This document shows positions 1 to 8,133 of a stretch of 64,000 bases of DNA, one piece after another. Below the pieces are notes generated by a model. The model was not told where the DNA came from. It saw only the letters and a list, made by a program, of their open reading frames with translations, and did no database searches. How positions within the stretch are numbered: position 1 is the first letter of the stretch; the number at the start of each line of letters is the position of its first letter. Both the position numbers and the translations under genes were made by a program. Source of the DNA: Hydrogenophaga sp040372165 (GTDB taxonomy: Bacteria > Pseudomonadota > Gammaproteobacteria > Burkholderiales > Burkholderiaceae_C); NCBI RefSeq assembly GCF_040372165.1, contig NZ_BAABWG010000001.1, positions 186,001 through 250,000 on the forward strand. Reading direction: 5' to 3'.

Positions 1-435
1 CCATTGGCTGAAGTTCAGGCCATCCTCTGCATCATCGAGCCAGACGCAGGCGCCCGCTTCGGTGGGCGAGAGCAAGTCGGCAGCCGAAGCATCGACAAAG
101 AAGGCACGCGCTTCGGCGTCCTCTCGCATTTGCGCCAATTGCTCTCGTGTGACGGAGGGTGCGATAGGCGCGACGACCACACCTGCGCGCAATGCACCCA
201 GGTAGAGCGCAGCGTACCGCACAGAGTTCGCCGCGCAGATGGCGATGGCGTCGCCTTTGGTGGCGCCATCGCGCTGCAATGCAGCAGCCACCCGGTCCAT
301 CAAGGCGTCCAGCTCGCGCCAGGTCAGGCTGGCCTGATGGTCGCGCAGCGCCACTGCCTCCGGCTGCTCACGGGCGTGAGCACCGACACATGCGGCGATG
401 GTGTCAAAGGGTGAATCGATCGTGATGGTTGGCAT
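1..435 (-). CDS. AMP-dependent acyl-CoA synthetase/ligase, N-terminal part (cut by window edge)
   Basis: The minus-strand frame is open from an ATG at 435 to the window edge, giving 145 codons with no stop. The translation begins MPTITIDSPFDTIAACVGAH and continues with ligase-like blocks: SLTWRELDALMDRV, an ICAANSVRYAALYLGALRAG stretch and the VVAPIAPSVTREQL segment that precedes the first ATP-binding region of ANL-superfamily enzymes. The AMP-binding signature and C-terminal domain would lie outside the window. The gene starts 25 bases after the acyl-CoA dehydrogenase gene at 461-1594 and is probably the third gene of that operon. A ligase next to a pimeloyl-CoA-dehydrogenase-like pair fits activation of a carboxylic or dicarboxylic acid before dehydrogenation. 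The substrate cannot be told from this fragment. Confidence 0.85.
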   Translation of the reverse strand, partial: MPTITIDSPFDTIAACVGAHAREQPEAVALRDHQASLTWRELDALMDRVAAALQRDGATKGDAIAICAANSVRYAALYLGALRAGVVVAPIAPSVTREQLAQMREDAEARAFFVDASAADLLSPTEAGACVWLDDAEDGLNFSQW

Positions 436-460
436 GGAGGCGCGCAGCAGGGTTGCTTGC

Positions 461-1594
461 TCAGGTGACCTGACCCAAGGCGATGTAGCGCGCGAGGTGA
501 TGGTCTTCATCGCCGAGCTGGTGATCAATCATGACCAGCCGCTTGGCATAGTGCGCCATGGGTAGCTCCCAGGTCATGCCAATGCCACCGTGCAACTGAA
601 TGCACTCTTCAGCCACCAGCGTACCGATGCGTCCGATGGAGAACTTGGCCGCTGACAACGCGCGTTCCCGGGAGGTGCGGTCCTCGCCCATGGCGGCCGC
701 GGCATTGATCACCGCAGAGCGCGCCTGCTCAATCTCCAGCAGCACATCCGCCATGCGGTGTTGCAGGGCCTGGAAGCTTCCAATCGGCACGCCAAACTGT
801 TTGCGGGTTCGCAGATATTCCAGCGTGTGCTCTTTGGCCACGCCCATGGCGCCCACGGCTTCTGCGCAGAGGGCCAGAATGCCCCAGCCGACCGCGAGTT
901 CGAGCACGCCATGACCTTCGCCAGCCTGGCCGAGCAAAGCGCCGGCACCGACCTTCACGCCTTTCAGCTCGACTTCGGCGGCACGGCCGCCATCGACCCG
1001 GCCATAGCCTGTGACGTTCACACCAGCGGCATCGGTGGCAACCAGAAAGAGGGAAATACCTGCTTCGTCGTCCACGTCTCCACTCGTGCGGGCGCTGACC
1101 AGCATCTGGCCTGCCTGTTCGGCAAACAACACCACTGCTTTGCGACCATTGAGCACATAGCCATCACCATCGGCCTTGGCTGTGGTGGCCACATGCGCCA
1201 GCTCATAGTGGCCGCCGGCCTCATCATGAGCGAGAGTTGCGATGACGCTGCCGTCCATGATGCCTTCCAGGCCTTCTTTCTGGGCGTCAGTTCCGGCAGC
1301 GAGCACAGCGCGGCCGACGACGAGTGCGCCCAGGAAAGGCTCGATCGACAAACCCTTGCCCAGGCTTTCGAACACGACAGAAACGTCAAAGCCGTCGCCG
1401 CCAAAGCCGCCGGCATCTTCGGGGAAGAGGGCGCCGATGGCACCGACTTCGGCCAGGCCAGACCACACTCTCTCGCTGTAGCCTTGGGAGGAGGCTGCCG
1501 CTTCGTGGCGCGCTTCGATCGGGTTTTGCTCAGACAAAAAGCGGTCGAGCGTGTCGGCGAGCATGCGCCGGTCTTCGGTATGTTCAAAGTTCAT
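461..1594 (-). CDS. acyl-CoA dehydrogenase family protein, pimeloyl-CoA dehydrogenase small-subunit-like
   Basis: A 377-residue flavoprotein of the acyl-CoA dehydrogenase superfamily. It has the N-terminal helical domain (MNFEHTEDRRMLADTLDRFL), a middle beta domain and a C-terminal four-helix bundle containing RTRKQFGVPIGSFQALQHR and the ECIQLHGGIGMTWE block that contacts FAD. The catalytic-base region is less conserved than in classical enzymes, as is usual in the small partner of two-subunit dehydrogenases such as PimD or the steroid side-chain enzymes. It starts 21 bases after the larger dehydrogenase gene (1616-2812), so the two probably form a heteromer that introduces the alpha-beta double bond into an acyl-CoA and passes electrons to ETF. 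The pimD assignment rests on remembered family resemblance. The substrate is inferred. Confidence 0.88.
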   Translation of the reverse strand: MNFEHTEDRRMLADTLDRFLSEQNPIEARHEAAASSQGYSERVWSGLAEVGAIGALFPEDAGGFGGDGFDVSVVFESLGKGLSIEPFLGALVVGRAVLAAGTDAQKEGLEGIMDGSVIATLAHDEAGGHYELAHVATTAKADGDGYVLNGRKAVVLFAEQAGQMLVSARTSGDVDDEAGISLFLVATDAAGVNVTGYGRVDGGRAAEVELKGVKVGAGALLGQAGEGHGVLELAVGWGILALCAEAVGAMGVAKEHTLEYLRTRKQFGVPIGSFQALQHRMADVLLEIEQARSAVINAAAAMGEDRTSRERALSAAKFSIGRIGTLVAEECIQLHGGIGMTWELPMAHYAKRLVMIDHQLGDEDHHLARYIALGQVT

Positions 1595-1615
1595 GGCTGT
1601 TCCTCGCTGCGCCGC

Positions 1616-2812
1616 TCAAAGGCCGAGAATCATCTTGGAAATGATGTTCTTCTGGATTTCGTTGGAGCCGCCAAAGATCGACAGCTTGCGGTAGTTGAAG
1701 TAGGCCGAAGCGGCAGACGCTGCCTCTTCCGGACCCACCTGCGGGCCGTCATACCCGGCATGCAGTGCCTCTTCAATGAAGGGGAGGGCGTAGACGCCCA
1801 TGGCCTTTCGCATGAGCGCGAGCAGCTCCTGACGAATCTCGGTGCCACGGATCTTGAGCATGGAGCTTTCTGCGCCCGGCACACCGCCACCGGCCACGGC
1901 AGCGATGACGCGCAGGTTGGTGGTCTTCATGTTCTCCAGGTCGATCTCCACCTTCGCCAGGCGCGCAGCAAACATCGGGTCTTGTGACAGTGGCTTGCCC
2001 TTGTGCATGACGCGGTCTGCCGCGATTTTGACCTTTTCCAGCCCGGCGACGGAGAAACCCACGCCGGCGATGTTGGTGCGCTCGTAGGTGAGCAGGTATT
2101 TGGCGCAGGTCCAGCCCTTGTCCTCTTCGCCCACCAGGTTCTCGACAGGTACCTTGACGTCGGTGAAGAAAACCTCGTTGACCTCGTGCTCGCCGTCAAG
2201 CGTGATGATGGGGCGCACTTCCACGCCCGGCGTGTTCATGTCGATCAGCAGGAAGCTGATGCCCTGTTGCTTCTTGACCTCGGTGTTGGTGCGCACCAGG
2301 CAGAAGATCATGTTGGCGTGGTGACCCAGCGTGGTCCAGGTCTTCTGGCCATTGACGATGTAGTGATCGCCCTCGCGCACAGCGGTGGTCTTCACCGCGG
2401 CCAGATCGGAGCCGGCGCCTGGCTCGGAGTAGCCCTGGCACCACCAGTCCTCGCCATTGAGGATACGGGGCAGCCAGTATTTCTGCTGTGCTTCGTTGCC
2501 GTACTTGATCAGCACCGGGCCCAGCATGCTCAGGCCGAACGGCACGATGCGGGGTGCGCCAGCCAGTGCGCATTCGTTTTCAAAGATGAACTTCTGAACG
2601 GCACTCCAGCCCGGGCCACCCCATTGCTCTGGCCAGTGGTTGGCCAGCCAGCCGCGTTCGTTGAGGATGGCGTGCCATTCCTCCATGTCGGCCTTGCTCA
2701 GACGCAAGCCTTGCTTGACTTTGGAAGAGAGGCGCTCGGGCAGTTTTTCCCGAAGAAAGCCCAGCACTTCGGTGCGAAAGGCTTCTTCTTCGGAGGTGAA
2801 GTTCAAATCCAT
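1616..2812 (-). CDS. acyl-CoA dehydrogenase family protein, pimeloyl-CoA dehydrogenase large-subunit-like
   Basis: A 398-residue acyl-CoA dehydrogenase. I start it at the ATG at 2812 (MDLNFTSEEEAFRTEVLGFL), because this methionine matches family N termini and has an AAGGA ribosome site about 8 bases upstream; the frame is open for 22 more codons. Visible blocks are WPEQWGGPGWS, the FAD/substrate motif YSEPGAGSDLA, VNGQKTWTTLGHHA and the C-terminal IFGGSNEIQKNIISKMILGL. It resembles PimC, the large subunit of pimeloyl-CoA dehydrogenase, and is followed by its probable partner subunit and an acyl-CoA ligase. The expected role is the first oxidation step of medium-chain acyl- or dicarboxyl-CoA degradation in the cytoplasm, with ETF as acceptor. 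Confidence 0.9.
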   Translation of the reverse strand: MDLNFTSEEEAFRTEVLGFLREKLPERLSSKVKQGLRLSKADMEEWHAILNERGWLANHWPEQWGGPGWSAVQKFIFENECALAGAPRIVPFGLSMLGPVLIKYGNEAQQKYWLPRILNGEDWWCQGYSEPGAGSDLAAVKTTAVREGDHYIVNGQKTWTTLGHHANMIFCLVRTNTEVKKQQGISFLLIDMNTPGVEVRPIITLDGEHEVNEVFFTDVKVPVENLVGEEDKGWTCAKYLLTYERTNIAGVGFSVAGLEKVKIAADRVMHKGKPLSQDPMFAARLAKVEIDLENMKTTNLRVIAAVAGGGVPGAESSMLKIRGTEIRQELLALMRKAMGVYALPFIEEALHAGYDGPQVGPEEAASAASAYFNYRKLSIFGGSNEIQKNIISKMILGL

Positions 2813-2896
2813 GTGGGTTCCTTGAGGGAAGGCATGTCTCCGGGCCATCTGCTTTGTGCTGGGCACTGGCAAAGGCAAATGGACAACGTTTTTATA

Positions 2897-2922
2897 TGCA
2901 GACTAATGTTCTGCAGTGCAGA
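2897..2922. promoter_or_regulatory. Candidate operator upstream of the dehydrogenase operon
   Basis: Three 6-bp half-sites sit 75-110 bases upstream of the dehydrogenase start at 2812. TGCAGA (2897-2902) is followed by the perfect 13-bp dyad TCTGCA-G-TGCAGA (2910-2922). A second dyad, ATGGGCA-N3-TGCCCAT, lies at 2943-2959. This gene-free stretch (2813-3144) is the only promoter space for the minus-strand operon, so a repressor site is plausible. No regulator gene adjoins it. Confidence 0.4.
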
Positions 2923-3074
2923 TTATGACGATTTTGACACCGATGGGCAAGCTGCCCATGTCGCGCAGGTGAAATGGGCGGGCGTTTGCCACCATTGCAT
3001 TGTTGTGGAAATGGCGAGTCCCGCGGATGCGGCAAACCCCGGGGCTTGGCGGGGTCGGCACCTGACATGCCCAA

Positions 3075-3110
3075 GAAAAAGCCTCACCGCCGAATCCGGG
3101 GGTGAGGCTT
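3075..3110 (-). terminator. Rho-independent terminator of slyX
   Basis: The perfect 10-bp inverted repeat AAGCCTCACC (3079-3088) / GGTGAGGCTT (3101-3110), with a 12-base loop, is followed on the minus strand by TTTTTC. It lies 35 bases beyond the slyX stop. It would stop slyX transcription before the dehydrogenase operon. Confidence 0.85.
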
Positions 3111-3144
3111 GCTGGCGGTGCGGCTCTGCCGATCAGGCCGTCGG

Positions 3145-3366
3145 TCAGTAGTGCGGAGGAGTGTCGTCGCGAAGGCTGCGAAAAACAGCCTGGCCCTCGT
3201 CGTCCTTGCGCTGGCGCAGACTTTGCACCTCGCGGGTCAGCCAGTCGATCTGGTCCTGTTGCCTGGCCACCAGGTCGTTCAGTGTTTCAAGCAGGTCTTC
3301 GGCGTAGCTCAGCTTGATCTCGAGCTGGGTCACACGGTCGTCCCGATCGTTGTTCATGGTGCTCAC
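3145..3366 (-). CDS. slyX: SlyX family protein
   Basis: A 73-residue acidic coiled-coil protein with heptad-like DRVTQLEIKLSYAEDLLETL and the family block LNDLVARQQDQIDWLTREVQ, ending in DDTPPHY. The C-terminal PPHY is typical of SlyX. The first codon in frame is GTG (3366), with an AGGT-like ribosome site; an ATG three codons in (3357) is the alternative start. The function of SlyX is not well defined; in enterobacteria its gene neighbours slyD. Here it lies 52 bases downstream of cysK and ends in a strong terminator. Confidence 0.85.
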   Translation of the reverse strand: MSTMNNDRDDRVTQLEIKLSYAEDLLETLNDLVARQQDQIDWLTREVQSLRQRKDDEGQAVFRSLRDDTPPHY

Positions 3367-3418
3367 TTGCAGACCTGGCCTTTGCTGTCTCTCTATCTCT
3401 CTGTCTATCTCTGGATGA

Positions 3419-4339
3419 TCACGCGGGCAGGAAGCCGTCTACGGACAGGTAACGCTCACCAGTGTCGTAGTTGAAACCCAGCACCTTGGCGCCTTCAGGC
3501 AGTTCCGGCAGCTTTTGCGCAATGGCGGCCAGCGTGGCGCCAGACGAAATGCCCACGAGCATGCCTTCCTCTGCCGCGCTTCGCCGCGCCATTTCCTTGG
3601 CTGGCTCGGCATCGACCTTGATCACGCCGTCGAGCAAATCGGTTTTGAGGTTGCCTGGGATGAAGCCGGCACCAATGCCCTGGATGGGGTGTGGAGCTGG
3701 GTCGCCACCGGAGATGACCGGGGAGGCAGCTGGCTCAACAGCAAACACCTTGAGCTGTGGCCACTTTTCCTTGAGTACCTTGGCGCAGCCGCTGAGGTGG
3801 CCGCCCGTGCCCACGCCGGTGATCAGGACATCCAGGCCATCGGGGAAGTCGGCGATGATCTCCTTCGCCGTCGTGCGTACATGCACATCCATGTTGGCCG
3901 GGTTGTTGAACTGCTGAGGCATCCAGGCGCCCGGTGTGGCCGCCACCAGCTCTTCGGCGCGGGCAATGGCACCCTTCATGCCCTTTTCGCGCGGCGTCAG
4001 GTCGAAGCTGGCGCCATAGGCCAGCATCAGGCGGCGGCGCTCGATGGACATGCTCTCTGGCATGACCAGCACGAGCTTGTAGCCTTTGACGGCGGCGACC
4101 ATGGCCAGGCCCACGCCCGTGTTGCCAGAGGTAGGTTCGACGATGGTGCCACCCGGCTTGAGCGCGCCGGAGGCTTCGGCGTCTTCAATCATGGCCAGGG
4201 CGATGCGGTCCTTGATGGATCCGCCCGGGTTGCTGCGTTCGCTCTTGATCCAGACCTCCTGCTTGGCATCACCGAACAGGCGGTTGATGCGAACGTGGGG
4301 GGTCTGGCCAATGGTTTCCAGGATGTTGCTGGCTTTCAT
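3419..4339 (-). CDS. cysK: Cysteine synthase (O-acetylserine sulfhydrylase)
   Basis: A 306-residue PLP enzyme that makes L-cysteine from O-acetylserine and sulfide in the cytoplasm. The PLP lysine is K43 in SNPGGSIKDRIA, the substrate loop is TSGNTG at 70-75, and the phosphate-binding loop is GTGTGGHLSG. I start it at the ATG at 4339 (MKASNILETIGQTP), which is the conserved family N terminus and has GGAG upstream; 15 extra in-frame codons lie before it. It could be called CysM on length alone, but the N-terminal NILETIGQTP pattern and overall sequence favour the CysK type. It lies between msrB and slyX on the same strand. Confidence 0.92.
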   Translation of the reverse strand: MKASNILETIGQTPHVRINRLFGDAKQEVWIKSERSNPGGSIKDRIALAMIEDAEASGALKPGGTIVEPTSGNTGVGLAMVAAVKGYKLVLVMPESMSIERRRLMLAYGASFDLTPREKGMKGAIARAEELVAATPGAWMPQQFNNPANMDVHVRTTAKEIIADFPDGLDVLITGVGTGGHLSGCAKVLKEKWPQLKVFAVEPAASPVISGGDPAPHPIQGIGAGFIPGNLKTDLLDGVIKVDAEPAKEMARRSAAEEGMLVGISSGATLAAIAQKLPELPEGAKVLGFNYDTGERYLSVDGFLPA

Positions 4340-4441
4340 GGGTGTTTTTCTCCTCTCGTCGCCGTACTGGAATGCGCGGCGCATGGTTCACTCAAAAATG
4401 ATCAGTGGTGAAGTTTAGGGCCATCGCCCAGGGTCCCCGGC

Positions 4442-4858
4442 TCAATCTTCTGAAGCTTTGTGATCGATGGAGGCAGAATTCATGCAGTAGCGCAGGTGCG
4501 TGGGCGAGGGGCCATCTTCAAACACATGGCCCAGGTGTGCGCCACACTGGCTGCAAACGGTTTCCGTTCGCACCATGCCATGGCTGCGATCCGAAATCTC
4601 CGTGATGGCACCGGGAATGGCTTTCCAGAAACTGGGCCAGCCACAGCCGGCATCGAACTTGGTGCCAGCGTCGAACAAATGGTTGCCACAGCAAATGCAG
4701 TGGTAGCTGCCATCGGCCCAGACCTGCTCGTACTTGCCGGAGAACGGTCGCTCCGTGTAGGCCTGTCGGGTCACCTCGAAGGCACCGGGCTCTGCGCCTT
4801 TCTCGGCGAGCAGGGCGCGCCATTCGTCGTCGGTCTTCTGGATCGGGAACTGTGACAT
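4442..4858 (-). CDS. msrB: Peptide-methionine (R)-S-oxide reductase
   Basis: A 138-residue MsrB that reduces the R-sulfoxide of methionine in oxidised proteins. The zinc-binding pairs C54/C57 (CICC) and C102/C105 (CSQC) are present, as are CGWPSFW and the catalytic C125 in RYCMNSAS. The resolving cysteine at the CGWP position (C72) is also present. The start at ATG 4858 is chosen over an upstream ATG because MSQFPIQKTDDEWRALL is the family start and GAAGGA lies about 10 bases before it. It is divergent from the acyl-CoA ligase at 5032. Confidence 0.95.
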   Translation of the reverse strand: MSQFPIQKTDDEWRALLAEKGAEPGAFEVTRQAYTERPFSGKYEQVWADGSYHCICCGNHLFDAGTKFDAGCGWPSFWKAIPGAITEISDRSHGMVRTETVCSQCGAHLGHVFEDGPSPTHLRYCMNSASIDHKASED

Positions 4859-4978
4859 GGGTGGGCAGTCCTTCAAACGCAAAACGTCCAATTGTGACCG
4901 AGCGCATTTCCACATGCTGACGTCGCGGACATTCGGGCGAACCCGCTAGCACTCTGCTACAAATCTGGGGCATGATTG

Positions 4979-4992
4979 CGAACGACTGTTCG
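4979..4992. promoter_or_regulatory. Candidate TetR-type operator, copy 1 (CGAAC-N4-GTTCG)
   Basis: The perfect dyad CGAAC-GACT-GTTCG lies in the leader of the acyl-CoA ligase gene, 40 bases before its ATG and 16 bases after a weak TACAAA -10-like box (4958-4963). Nearly the same dyad stands before the hydratase/dehydrogenase gene at 13384-13395. The position at or just after a transcription start suits a repressor. Confidence 0.5.
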
Positions 4993-5031
4993 TTTTTATC
5001 AACTGCCACATCCGAAAATAAGGAGACACCA

Positions 5032-6675
5032 ATGCTCGGGCAGATGCAAAGCCAGCCGCTGCTGATTTCCAGCCTCATCGTTCACGCTGATCGCCACCAT
5101 GGCGAAGGTGAGATCGTGTCGCGGCGGGTAGAGGGAGATATTCACCGCACGACCTGGGCCGAAGTGGCCCGTCGTTCCCGCCAGCTTGCCAATGCCTTGG
5201 GCGGGCTGAAGCTCAATTTCGGGGATCGCGTCGGCACCATTGCCTGGAACGGCTATCGCCATCTGGAGCTGTACTTTGGCGTGAGTGGCTCAGGCCATGT
5301 ACTGCACACGCTGAACCCGCGCCTGCACCCGGAGCAACTCGCCTGGATCATCAACCATGCAGGTGATTCGGTCATTTGCTTTGACATGACCTTCCTGCCA
5401 CTGGTGCAGGCCGTGGCGGCCAATTGCCCCACCGTCAAGCACTGGATCGCCCTGTGCGACGCGGATGCCCTGCCAGCCGAGAGCAAACTCCCCAACCTCC
5501 ACAGCTACGAAGCCTTGCTGGCGGCTCAGTCCGATACCTATGTGTGGCCCGAGTTCGATGAGAACAGTGCCTCGAGCATGTGCTACACCAGTGGCACCAC
5601 GGGCAACCCCAAGGGTGCGGTGTACTCGCACCGTTCGACCTTGCTTCATGCCTATGCAGGCGCCCTGCCGGATGCCCTGAGTCTGAGTGCACGCGATGCC
5701 ATCTTGCCGGTGGTGCCGATGTTTCACGTCAATGCCTGGGGCCTGCCTTACTCGGCAGCTGCCACCGGAGCCAAGCTTGTGTTCCCCGGACCGGCCATGG
5801 ACGGAAAGTCGGTCTACGAACTGATCGAGGCAGAAAAAGTGACCATGGCGGCCGGCGTGCCCACCGTCTGGCAGATGTTGCTGGGCCACATGCAGCAGCA
5901 GGGCCTCAAGTTCAGCACGCTCAACCGCACGGTCATTGGCGGCTCTGCCTGCCCGCCTGCCATGATTGCGGCGTTCAACGACCAGTACAACGTGGATGTG
6001 CTGCACGCCTGGGGCATGACCGAAATGTCGCCACTGGGCACAGTCTGCACCTTGAAAAATGCGCAGACCAGCCTGCCCCGGGAAGAGCAGAACAAGATCC
6101 GCCTCAAGCAGGGCCGGGCCATCTACGGCGTCGACATGAAGATCGTCGACGAGGCCGGCAAGGAGCTTCCATGGGACGGCAAAACCTATGGTGACTTGCT
6201 GGTGCGTGGACCCTGGATCATTTCCAGTTACTTCAAGGGTGAGGGCGGAGATCCGTTGCAATACGACGCTGACGGCCTGGGCTGGTTCCCCACGGGAGAC
6301 GTGGCCACCATTGACGCGGACGGCTTCATGCAGATCACCGATCGCAGCAAGGACGTGATCAAGTCCGGCGGCGAATGGATCAGTTCCATTGACATCGAGA
6401 ACATCGCCATGGCCCATCCGGCCGTGGCGATGGCCGCCTGTGTGGGCATGCCACACCCCAAGTGGGATGAGCGGCCGATTGTGGTGGTGGTGAAAAAGCC
6501 TGACGCGCAGGTGGAGAAGGACGAGTTGCTCAAGTTCTATGAGGGACGTACAGCCAAGTGGCAGATCCCGGATGACGTGGTATTTGTGGACGCCATTCCT
6601 TTGGGCGCCACGGGCAAGATGCAGAAGATGGCCCTGCGCGAGCAGCTCAAGGACTACAAACTGCCCACTGCCTGA
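5032..6675 (+). CDS. Fatty acyl-CoA synthetase (AMP-forming)
   Basis: A 547-residue ANL-superfamily ligase that activates a medium- or long-chain carboxylic acid to its CoA ester with ATP. Visible motifs are the P-loop YTSGTTGNPKG, the A5 block HAWGMTEMSPLG, the A7/A8 region GWFPTGDVATIDADGF with DRSKDVIKSGGEWIS, and the C-terminal catalytic lysine in GATGKMQKMALR. The start at 5032 (MLGQMQSQPLLISSLIVHA) has AAGGAGA 7 bases upstream; a longer in-frame ATG at 4972 lies inside the putative operator and is unlikely. It is the first gene of a plus-strand run that continues 8 bases later with a binding protein. Confidence 0.93.
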   Translation: MLGQMQSQPLLISSLIVHADRHHGEGEIVSRRVEGDIHRTTWAEVARRSRQLANALGGLKLNFGDRVGTIAWNGYRHLELYFGVSGSGHVLHTLNPRLHPEQLAWIINHAGDSVICFDMTFLPLVQAVAANCPTVKHWIALCDADALPAESKLPNLHSYEALLAAQSDTYVWPEFDENSASSMCYTSGTTGNPKGAVYSHRSTLLHAYAGALPDALSLSARDAILPVVPMFHVNAWGLPYSAAATGAKLVFPGPAMDGKSVYELIEAEKVTMAAGVPTVWQMLLGHMQQQGLKFSTLNRTVIGGSACPPAMIAAFNDQYNVDVLHAWGMTEMSPLGTVCTLKNAQTSLPREEQNKIRLKQGRAIYGVDMKIVDEAGKELPWDGKTYGDLLVRGPWIISSYFKGEGGDPLQYDADGLGWFPTGDVATIDADGFMQITDRSKDVIKSGGEWISSIDIENIAMAHPAVAMAACVGMPHPKWDERPIVVVVKKPDAQVEKDELLKFYEGRTAKWQIPDDVVFVDAIPLGATGKMQKMALREQLKDYKLPTA

Positions 6676-6683
6676 CCCGCACG

Positions 6684-7961
6684 ATGCCAAACGCCTGGAG
6701 TCGCCGCCAATGGCTGTCGTACCTGGCAGGCTTGGGGATGGCGGCCCGGGCGCTGCCTGCACAGGCGGCCTGGTGGAACGATCAGCGCCAGCGACTGAAG
6801 CTGGCGTTCATTGATCCGCTGACCGGCCCGGCGGGCGATATCGGTCGGCATTGCCTGCACAGCTGGCAGTACATCGCCGAAGGTCTGGGGCGTGTCGAGC
6901 CTCATGCCTCTGCGCTCAGGATCGACTTGGCGCCGTTTGACAACAGCGCATCCCCACGGGAAAGCCTCAAGGCACTCAAGGTAGCGATCGATCAGGGCTT
7001 TCGGATCATCTTGCAGGGCAATGGTTCGGGCGTGACGGCTGCGCTGGCAGCGGCCATCGACCGGCACAACCTGCGGAACCCGGCCGATCCGGTGATCCTG
7101 ATCAACTATGCCTCGATGGACCCGGCGCTGACCCGCGGCCAGTGCAGTCCATGGCACTATCGAGTGGACGCCGATACCGCCATGAAGGTCCAGGCCCTGT
7201 CCCGGTACCTCGAGGAAGACACAGTCCATCGTTCGGTCTACTTGCTCAACCAGAACTACGCACACGGCCAGCAGGTTTCTGCCTATGCGCAGCAAGCCCT
7301 GTCAAGGCGACAAGGCATGCAGGTGGTAGGGGACGAACTGCATGTGCCGTTTGTGCTGGGCAGCTTTGACAAGCAGGTGGAGAAGATCCGTGAATCAGGG
7401 GCCACGGCATTGATCACTGCCAACTGGGGGGCTGACCTTCGGCGTCTGGTCGATTCGTTGCACGCGGTGGACTATCCGCTGGCAGTATTCACCTACTACG
7501 GCAGCCTCATGGGAACGCCTGGCGCGCTTGCCAGCAAGCAAGTCAATTCTCGTCTGGATGTGTTCCAGGTCAGTGGCTTTCACTCCAGTCATCCCGGTCC
7601 GTGGCCCGCTTTCCAGGAGAAGTTCCGACGCCGGTTCGACGAGGACTTCGTCACCTTTGCCTGCGTGGATGGCATGCAGATGCTGCTTCGCGCTGTCCGG
7701 GCCGCAGGCAGTACACGTGTGTCGGCGCTCGTTCCACACCTGGAAGGCATTCGTTTCGACGGACACGACGGTGTGGTCAGCATGCGCGCCTCCGACCATC
7801 AGCTGATTCGACCGGTATACGTCTCGCGCTGGGTTCCGGTGAGCAAGGCTTATCCGCACGACTGCGAATCCACAGGGTTCACGTTTGCGCCAGTGCGAAA
7901 GTTCAACGCTGGCGAGATGAATCTACCGGCGCAATGCGACATGACTTTGCAGCAGGGCTGA
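6684..7961 (+). CDS. Periplasmic binding protein of a Liv-type ABC transporter (paralogue 1)
   Basis: A 425-residue substrate-binding protein of the branched-chain amino acid/amide type (Peripla_BP_6-like). The N terminus MPNAWSRRQWLSYLAGLGMA contains a twin-arginine-like SRRQWL followed by a hydrophobic stretch and AQA, so export by Tat rather than Sec is possible. It shares long blocks with the next gene, for example IDPLTGP, SWQY, ASPRESL, QGNGSG, YAHGQQVS and ANWGADL, so the two are tandem paralogues. It starts 8 bases after the ligase stop with no clear ribosome site, which suggests translational coupling and lower output than its paralogue. The ligand is unknown; the neighbouring acyl-CoA genes suggest a carboxylate. 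Confidence 0.88.
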   Translation: MPNAWSRRQWLSYLAGLGMAARALPAQAAWWNDQRQRLKLAFIDPLTGPAGDIGRHCLHSWQYIAEGLGRVEPHASALRIDLAPFDNSASPRESLKALKVAIDQGFRIILQGNGSGVTAALAAAIDRHNLRNPADPVILINYASMDPALTRGQCSPWHYRVDADTAMKVQALSRYLEEDTVHRSVYLLNQNYAHGQQVSAYAQQALSRRQGMQVVGDELHVPFVLGSFDKQVEKIRESGATALITANWGADLRRLVDSLHAVDYPLAVFTYYGSLMGTPGALASKQVNSRLDVFQVSGFHSSHPGPWPAFQEKFRRRFDEDFVTFACVDGMQMLLRAVRAAGSTRVSALVPHLEGIRFDGHDGVVSMRASDHQLIRPVYVSRWVPVSKAYPHDCESTGFTFAPVRKFNAGEMNLPAQCDMTLQQG

Positions 7962-8133
7962 GCTTGCATATGTACCGGCACAACACACAGGGTTTCCACT
8001 CAAAAAGCGATGGCGCTCAGCGCAGTGCGAGCGCTTCGAAGTCGCATTGGCGATAGCAGCTAGGGCAATCCCTGTGTGAACAGCTGCGGTCGGAAGGTTA
8101 CGCTGAGGCTTTCATCACCACCGGAGGCATTTC
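7962..8133 (+). promoter_or_regulatory. Structured leader before the second binding protein
   Basis: This 172-bp gap separates the two binding-protein genes. It holds a 9-bp inverted repeat, CACACAGGG (7984-7992) and CCCTGTGTG (8070-8078), enclosing a GCGCT/AGCGC-rich segment that can fold further. It ends with CCGGAGG, the ribosome site of the GTG start at 8134. I see no open reading frame with coding character. It probably carries the promoter that gives the second binding protein high expression. Confidence 0.45.

Noticed and set aside
3387..3412. Pyrimidine-rich CTCTATCT-like short repeats between cysK and slyX
   Set aside because: Too short and imperfect to call a phase-variable repeat; it may only be a spacer with a purine-rich message strand.
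5290..6762. Long minus-strand open frame opposite the acyl-CoA ligase
   Set aside because: Antisense shadow of a gene with all ligase motifs; the translation has no recognisable motif.
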